The translations under genes and the position numbers were made by a program. From Erwinia psidii (GTDB lineage: Bacteria > Pseudomonadota > Gammaproteobacteria > Enterobacterales > Enterobacteriaceae), in NCBI RefSeq assembly GCF_003846135.1, contig NZ_RHHM01000001.1:1-64000 (forward strand): a stretch of 64,000 nt of DNA, read 5' to 3'. This document shows positions 59,590-64,000 of this stretch, piece by piece (position 1 is the stretch's first letter; each line of letters starts with the position of its first letter). A model generated the notes under the pieces. The model was not told the DNA's origin. It saw only the letters and a program-made list of their open reading frames with translations, and searched no databases.

Positions 59590-61770
59590 TTAACTTTTCG
59601 CATCCTGCTTATAGCTGTAATCATAATAATCATAACCATAGCTGAAAGCATTTGAGGCTTTACGCACCACAGCATTAAGAATAACACCTTTAATATCAAT
59701 ACCATTCTGCATAAAGCGGCGGTAACTGAACTCCACTTCTTTGAGCGTGTTGGTTTCAAAACGAACCACCATCAGCGCCGTTCCCGCCAGCTTACCAATG
59801 ATCGACGCGTCGGTGACCGCCAGGATAGGTGGTGTGTCGACCAGCACCAGATCGTAGTTGATACTGGCCCAGTGCAGTAACTCGTTCAGGCGGCTGTGCA
59901 TCAACAGTTCCGATGGGTTCGGTGGCACCTGCCCGCGGGGAATGAAATCAAATCCGTATTCACCCTGCTGAACAATCTCTTTGCCAAGGGCTGTTTTCCC
60001 AGACAGCACATCCGACAGGCCCACTTTGTTGTGCACACCCAATAACTCATGGGTGTAACCACGACGCATATCACCATCGATCAACAGCACTTTCTGATCG
60101 GCTTTGCCTACCAGGGCCGCAAGGTTAGAACAGATAAACGTTTTGCCAATACCCGGGCTTGCCCCGGTGATCATCAGAATATTGTTTTTCGCTTCCATCA
60201 TCGCGAAGTGCAGACTGGTACGCAGGCTGCGAATGGCTTCGATGGAGAGATCGGTAGGATTACCCAGCGCCAGCAGTGAATTAACCGGTTCAGACTTACT
60301 GTAAGGCGTGCGTCGTGCAATCAGATCGGTGTCCCGTTTACGCTGCCATTCTGACAGTGGCACGCTGGCATACACGTTAATGCCGCGTTCTTCCAGTTCA
60401 TCGGGACGCTCAATACCGTGGTGGAACAGTGCTTTCACCAGAATAATACCAACGGAAACCACCATGCCAAGGATCATACTGGCCAGCACTACGATCAGTT
60501 TCTTCGGAGCAACCGGCGCTGCTGCCGTTTCTGCCGGGTCAACAATGCGAACATCACCCACGGTACTGGCTTTACTGATATTCAGCTCCTGCTGACGATT
60601 CAGCAGCTGCATATAGATTTCCTGACCAGACTGCACGTCGCGTGTCAGTCGCACTATCTCCTGCTGGGTTTGCGGCATCTGACCGATTTTCTGGTTCAAA
60701 CGTTTTTGCTCGTCTTCCAGCGTCTGACGTTTCTCCAGCAATGCACGATAAGTGGGATGATCTTTAGTGAACAGCTGAGAGACTTCAGCCTCACGGAAGG
60801 TCAGCTCGTTTAACTGGCTCTGAATGTTCACCGAGGAGTCCAGGGCGGATTTCGCCTCCAGAGACATATCCACCGAGTCATTCTGACGACGGAAGATGTT
60901 CAGTTTATCTTCTGCGTCATCCAGTTTTGCGCGCACATCCGGCAGCCGTATTTTCAGAAACTCCAGACTTTTCTGCGCTTCTGCTGATTTGCGATCGATG
61001 TTCTGATCGACATAGTTGGTCACTATCTGGTTCAGCACCTTGCTTATCTGAACCGGATCTTCCCCCACATATTCCAGTCCCAGAACGCCGGTGTCTTTTC
61101 CTTTGTCCGCGACGGTCAGGTTATTGGTAACCATGCTGATGGCCTGCAAGTCAGTCAGTTTGGTTACCGTAAAGCTGGTGCCCGGCTGGACGTTTGCGAT
61201 ACTGACGTTCATCGATACGCCAGCATGGCTTTCAAGCTGTCCAACTTTGCCTTTAAATAATGCCGTGCCATCCTTGCTGACGCTGTAACTGTCAGGCCCT
61301 GTCACGTCAAGCACCAGCTCCGGTTTTTCCCAGTCAGACGGAATGGTCAACTGGGTGACGTTGAGCTGGCCGGGCTTATTGCCCATCAGACGGGATAAGC
61401 CTTTACCAATAACCGGCAGATAATTTTGTTGAACAAAGGCATCCAGCCCTAAATCCTTAACCGTTTTGCCAATCACCATCCGCGAAGTAATGATCTCCAC
61501 TTCCGTCGCTGACATAGGTTGCGCACTTGGCAACATCGACTGGATATCATTCAGAACCGTATTCGCATTTTTGTTTTCTACCTGCACCATCGCATCCGAA
61601 CTGTAGATAGGCGTGGCAAACAGGCTGTACAACGTGCCGAGCAGCATAAACAAAGCCGTAACAGCAACAATTATCCAACGATGATCAACAAGTTGTCCCA
61701 CAATATGCGTCAGGTCCCACCCGGTGGATTCCTCTTGCGACGCTGACGGTGTCTTACTCTTTATATTCAT
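59590..61770 (-). CDS. amsA: Tyrosine autokinase / EPS chain-length regulator (Wzc)
   Basis: The 726-residue protein (same as E. amylovora AmsA) has a cytoplasmic N-terminus, a Wzz-type periplasmic domain between two membrane segments (WIIVAVTALFMLLGTLY; ILGMVVSVGIILVKAL) and a C-terminal BY-kinase with GASPGIGKTF at residue 536, VLLIDGDMRRG (Walker A') and LVLVDTPP (Walker B). The C-terminal tail YGYDYYDYSYKQ is the tyrosine cluster. It controls polymerisation with the Wzb phosphatase. A start four codons upstream is possible. Confidence 0.95.
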   Translation of the reverse strand: MNIKSKTPSASQEESTGWDLTHIVGQLVDHRWIIVAVTALFMLLGTLYSLFATPIYSSDAMVQVENKNANTVLNDIQSMLPSAQPMSATEVEIITSRMVIGKTVKDLGLDAFVQQNYLPVIGKGLSRLMGNKPGQLNVTQLTIPSDWEKPELVLDVTGPDSYSVSKDGTALFKGKVGQLESHAGVSMNVSIANVQPGTSFTVTKLTDLQAISMVTNNLTVADKGKDTGVLGLEYVGEDPVQISKVLNQIVTNYVDQNIDRKSAEAQKSLEFLKIRLPDVRAKLDDAEDKLNIFRRQNDSVDMSLEAKSALDSSVNIQSQLNELTFREAEVSQLFTKDHPTYRALLEKRQTLEDEQKRLNQKIGQMPQTQQEIVRLTRDVQSGQEIYMQLLNRQQELNISKASTVGDVRIVDPAETAAAPVAPKKLIVVLASMILGMVVSVGIILVKALFHHGIERPDELEERGINVYASVPLSEWQRKRDTDLIARRTPYSKSEPVNSLLALGNPTDLSIEAIRSLRTSLHFAMMEAKNNILMITGASPGIGKTFICSNLAALVGKADQKVLLIDGDMRRGYTHELLGVHNKVGLSDVLSGKTALGKEIVQQGEYGFDFIPRGQVPPNPSELLMHSRLNELLHWASINYDLVLVDTPPILAVTDASIIGKLAGTALMVVRFETNTLKEVEFSYRRFMQNGIDIKGVILNAVVRKASNAFSYGYDYYDYSYKQDAKS

Positions 61771-61782
61771 GGATAATCCCAA

Positions 61783-62217
61783 CTATCGGCTTAATGCGTT
61801 GACCCATTTCTGGGCAGCGTTTTCAAGTAATCCGTACACGGCTTCATGGGCATCGCGGCTTTTCTTGTAGGGATCCGCTATTTCCTGTTGATTAAGCCAG
61901 TGGCCAAATAACATGGTTTTACCTCGTACGGATGGGTTGATGCGGTTGACCAGATCGATATGCGCCTTTTCCATCACCAGCAACAAATCGTACTCCCGAC
62001 ACATTGCCGAGGTCAGCTGGCGCGCGACATGGCCTTCCAGTGAAACACCATGCTCACTGGCAACGCTGCTGGCAGTAGCATCAGCCGCATGATCCACAAC
62101 AGCGTGAATGCCCGCAGAGGCGATTTTGATATCCGGTAACGCTGCTTTCAGCAGCCGTTCCCCTGTGGGAGAACGACATATGTTGCCAATGCAGACCACC
62201 AGGATTGAATTAATCAT
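61783..62217 (-). CDS. amsI: Low-molecular-weight protein tyrosine phosphatase (Wzb)
   Basis: The 144-residue phosphatase removes phosphate from AmsA/Wzc. It has the P-loop VVCIGNICRSPTGERLL (C-x5-R) near the start and the acid residue in ADPYKKS near the end. It lies 12 bases before amsA and 15 after amsH. Confidence 0.95.
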   Translation of the reverse strand: MINSILVVCIGNICRSPTGERLLKAALPDIKIASAGIHAVVDHAADATASSVASEHGVSLEGHVARQLTSAMCREYDLLLVMEKAHIDLVNRINPSVRGKTMLFGHWLNQQEIADPYKKSRDAHEAVYGLLENAAQKWVNALSR

Positions 62218-62232
62218 CAGCGTCTCCAGTGA

Positions 62233-63366
62233 TTACCAGTTATGAATAATCTGCGCATTATCGCTGGCGGTGTAGATGCTGGTAATAGTTGGAACAAGCT
62301 GGGAAACAACGCGGTTCCAACGTGTCAGCGGTGTCGCCGTGACGTAAACGATGTCATACGGTTGTAACTGGAATTCTGAACCCATCACCATTGCGGAAGC
62401 ATCCTTAACATTCAGCTGATAAATATTGGCGATTTTGCTGCGATTCTGACCTTTAACGGGACGAATAACGAACACGCCAGTCGCATCCGCCACCGCCTGA
62501 TCCATGCCCTGAGCGCTGCCCAGTGCTTCAGCAAGCGTCATGCCGCTGCGGTCCATTTTCAGGGTGGCCGGCTGTTTAACCTCGCCCATCACGAACACTT
62601 TCAGATCGTCATTGCGTGGAATATAGAGGATATCGCCAGGGTAAAGCAGATGGTTTTGCGACAGGTCGCCGTTTTGCATCAGCGCCTGAAGTGAAATAGG
62701 CATTTCGCGGCCATTATGGGTCAGCACCACATTGCGCCAGTCGGCCGTTGCCGTCAGACCACCCGCTGCGTTCACCGCATCAAGAATGGTCAAAGGAACG
62801 TTGGTGATAGGCTGCTGGCCAGAGGTGGTCACTTCACCGGTTACATAAACTTTTTGCGATTTGAACGAGGCAACGCTGACATCAACCTGTGGGCTTTCAA
62901 TGTATTGTGCCAGGCGTGAAGCAATTTCGCTACGCACTTCCTGAACGGTACGCCCTGCTACCGCAACACGTCCGATATAGGGATAGAAAATGGAGCCGTC
63001 GGAATGCACCCAGTTGCCCGTATCACTGGCACTACGATACTGCCCTGCCGGGGTGGTTAACTCCGGGTGATCCCAGATAACAACCGTCAAAACATCACCC
63101 ACACCGATACGATATTCGTAACGCTGCAATTCATTCTGCAGTCCCGGATTAGGCTTTGCGACCACAGGCTTCGCGCGAAGCTGCTCAACCAGGCCCGGCG
63201 TTAACGGAAAAACGTTAACGTATTTATCAATGTCAAAATCGCTATCCTGTTGTTTAACAACATCTTTTCCGCCAGTGGAAAGTGTCGAACCGGGCACAAC
63301 CGTACATCCGGAGAGAAGGGTAGCTGTAATCAATAGGGGTAATACTTTCGTTTTGATTGTAATCAT
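62233..63366 (-). CDS. amsH: Outer-membrane polysaccharide export lipoprotein (Wza)
   Basis: The 377-residue lipoprotein has a signal peptide ending in a lipobox LLSGC, the PES/SLBB pattern [20 protein letters not shown], and SLBB-type repeats, including [17 protein letters not shown] and [19 protein letters not shown]. It forms the outer-membrane export channel. It is the second gene of the operon, after amsG. The 258 bases between them contain no gene. Confidence 0.95.
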   Translation of the reverse strand: MITIKTKVLPLLITATLLSGCTVVPGSTLSTGGKDVVKQQDSDFDIDKYVNVFPLTPGLVEQLRAKPVVAKPNPGLQNELQRYEYRIGVGDVLTVVIWDHPELTTPAGQYRSASDTGNWVHSDGSIFYPYIGRVAVAGRTVQEVRSEIASRLAQYIESPQVDVSVASFKSQKVYVTGEVTTSGQQPITNVPLTILDAVNAAGGLTATADWRNVVLTHNGREMPISLQALMQNGDLSQNHLLYPGDILYIPRNDDLKVFVMGEVKQPATLKMDRSGMTLAEALGSAQGMDQAVADATGVFVIRPVKGQNRSKIANIYQLNVKDASAMVMGSEFQLQPYDIVYVTATPLTRWNRVVSQLVPTITSIYTASDNAQIIHNW

Positions 63367-63624
63367 CTATCTCATCGCTATCAGTAATTTGATTGATAGT
63401 AGCGAATCCGCCGCAGTGTAGCGTCACGCAAAAGTAATAAGGTAAATCACCCGATCAGGCCTTCAAACTAACGGTCATTATCATCTATTCCCTCTTACTT
63501 TTTATGCCTTGCCGGTTTGATTAAAGCCGACGCCTAACATTCACCAAAACGTATCCCGCGTACATGTAGTCCGCTCCCGCCTGATGGCCGGTCACGGTCA
63601 CGTAAAAGCAGGAAACAGCCCGTC

Positions 63625-64000
63625 TTAATAGGCACCATCCCGCTTCAGTACAACGCCAACGGTCTTGAACAGGATGGCGATATCGTTCCACAGCGACCAG
63701 TTTTTCACATACCATGAGTCAAAGTAGACACGGGTTTCGTAGTCCACATCATTACGACCGCTCACCTGCCATAAGCCCGTCATCCCCGGTTTCGCCATGT
63801 AATAGTAATCGACATCACCGGCGTACCGTTCCAGCTCATCTTCGATAACCGGACGGGGACCAACCAGACTCATTTCTCCACGAATCACGTTCCACAGCTG
63901 CGGCAATTCATCAAGGCTGGTTTTGCGGATAAAATGCCCCACGCGGGTAATGCGGGGATCGTTCTTCAGTTTAAAATCTTTATCCCACTCAGCACGCGCA
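63625..64000 (-). CDS. amsG: Undecaprenyl-phosphate sugar-1-phosphate transferase, partial (C-terminal end)
   Basis: Only the last 124 codons lie in the window; the gene continues past 64000. The visible part has the bacterial sugar transferase core: [39 protein letters not shown], then [14 protein letters not shown] and a C-terminus [14 protein letters not shown] like WcaJ/AmsG. It starts repeat-unit assembly by loading galactose- or glucose-1-phosphate. The operon promoter and any JUMPStart lie outside the window. Confidence 0.93.
   Translation of the reverse strand, partial: ARAEWDKDFKLKNDPRITRVGHFIRKTSLDELPQLWNVIRGEMSLVGPRPVIEDELERYAGDVDYYYMAKPGMTGLWQVSGRNDVDYETRVYFDSWYVKNWSLWNDIAILFKTVGVVLKRDGAY

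Noticed and set aside
63367-63624. Possible small gene between amsH and amsG
   Set aside because: Short frames only, without ribosome-binding sites; the known ams operon also has a gap here.

Overview
The window comes from the chromosome of an enterobacterium of the Erwinia/Pantoea group (Erwiniaceae). It has the enterobacterial order sbcB - yeeZ - hisLGDCBHAFI - gnd - O-antigen genes - galE/galF - exopolysaccharide operon. The right third is an amylovoran/stewartan-type (ams/cps) operon whose lengths (AmsB 301, AmsC 375, AmsA 726, AmsI 144, AmsH 377, AmsK 407 codons) agree with the Erwinia amylovora proteins as I remember them. No tRNA, rRNA, CRISPR array or intact insertion sequence was seen.

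Layout. 1-745: remnants of a phage-type integrase and a cytosine-5 DNA methyltransferase. 746-2173: sbcB (exonuclease I). 2219-8269: a putrescine utilisation locus, puuP and puuA on the minus strand, divergent from puuD-puuR-puuB; puuC and puuE are not here. 8302-15470 (minus): a tightly packed seven-gene glycan-modification island (FAD oxidoreductase, GtrB-like glycosyltransferase, atypical SDR, sugar-phosphate isomerase fold, EamA half-flippase, second GT2, large membrane protein). 15471-16648: gene-poor, decayed DNA. 16649-24932: yeeZ divergent from the complete histidine operon, with promoter, leader peptide and attenuator. 25000-27515: YbaK-like deacylase, a lone amino-acid-binding protein and an AstE/AspA-type zinc deacylase.

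27609-36542 (minus): an eight-gene operon, nearly all joined by four-base overlaps, encoding a tandem nucleotidyltransferase, GtrA flippase, GT2, GDPD-like phosphodiesterase, a membrane protein fused to a uridine-kinase-like domain, a HAD phosphatase, a class II aldolase and a second membrane protein. It begins with an RfaH ops-like element. This is my best candidate for an undescribed system: it looks like a route that builds, activates, flips and transfers an unusual phosphorylated sugar or polyol to a surface glycan. 36892-38298: gnd. 38484-45909 (minus): an ABC-transporter-dependent, rhamnose-containing O-antigen operon (rfbBDAC, two glycosyltransferases, wzm, wzt) behind a clear JUMPStart/ops element. 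46885-48847: galE and galF. 49054-64000 (minus): the ams exopolysaccharide operon from amsL back to the 3' end of amsG.

How it fits together: GalF/GalE, the Rml enzymes and Gnd connect central metabolism and precursor supply to surface glycans. The Wzx/Wzy machinery (AmsL, AmsC, AmsA, AmsI, AmsH) exports the EPS, Wzm/Wzt exports the O-antigen, and the two gtr-like islands flanking his probably decorate one of these polymers. Regulation appears to rely on RfaH antitermination (two ops-type elements seen) with terminator-like hairpins inside the ams operon, and on attenuation for his.
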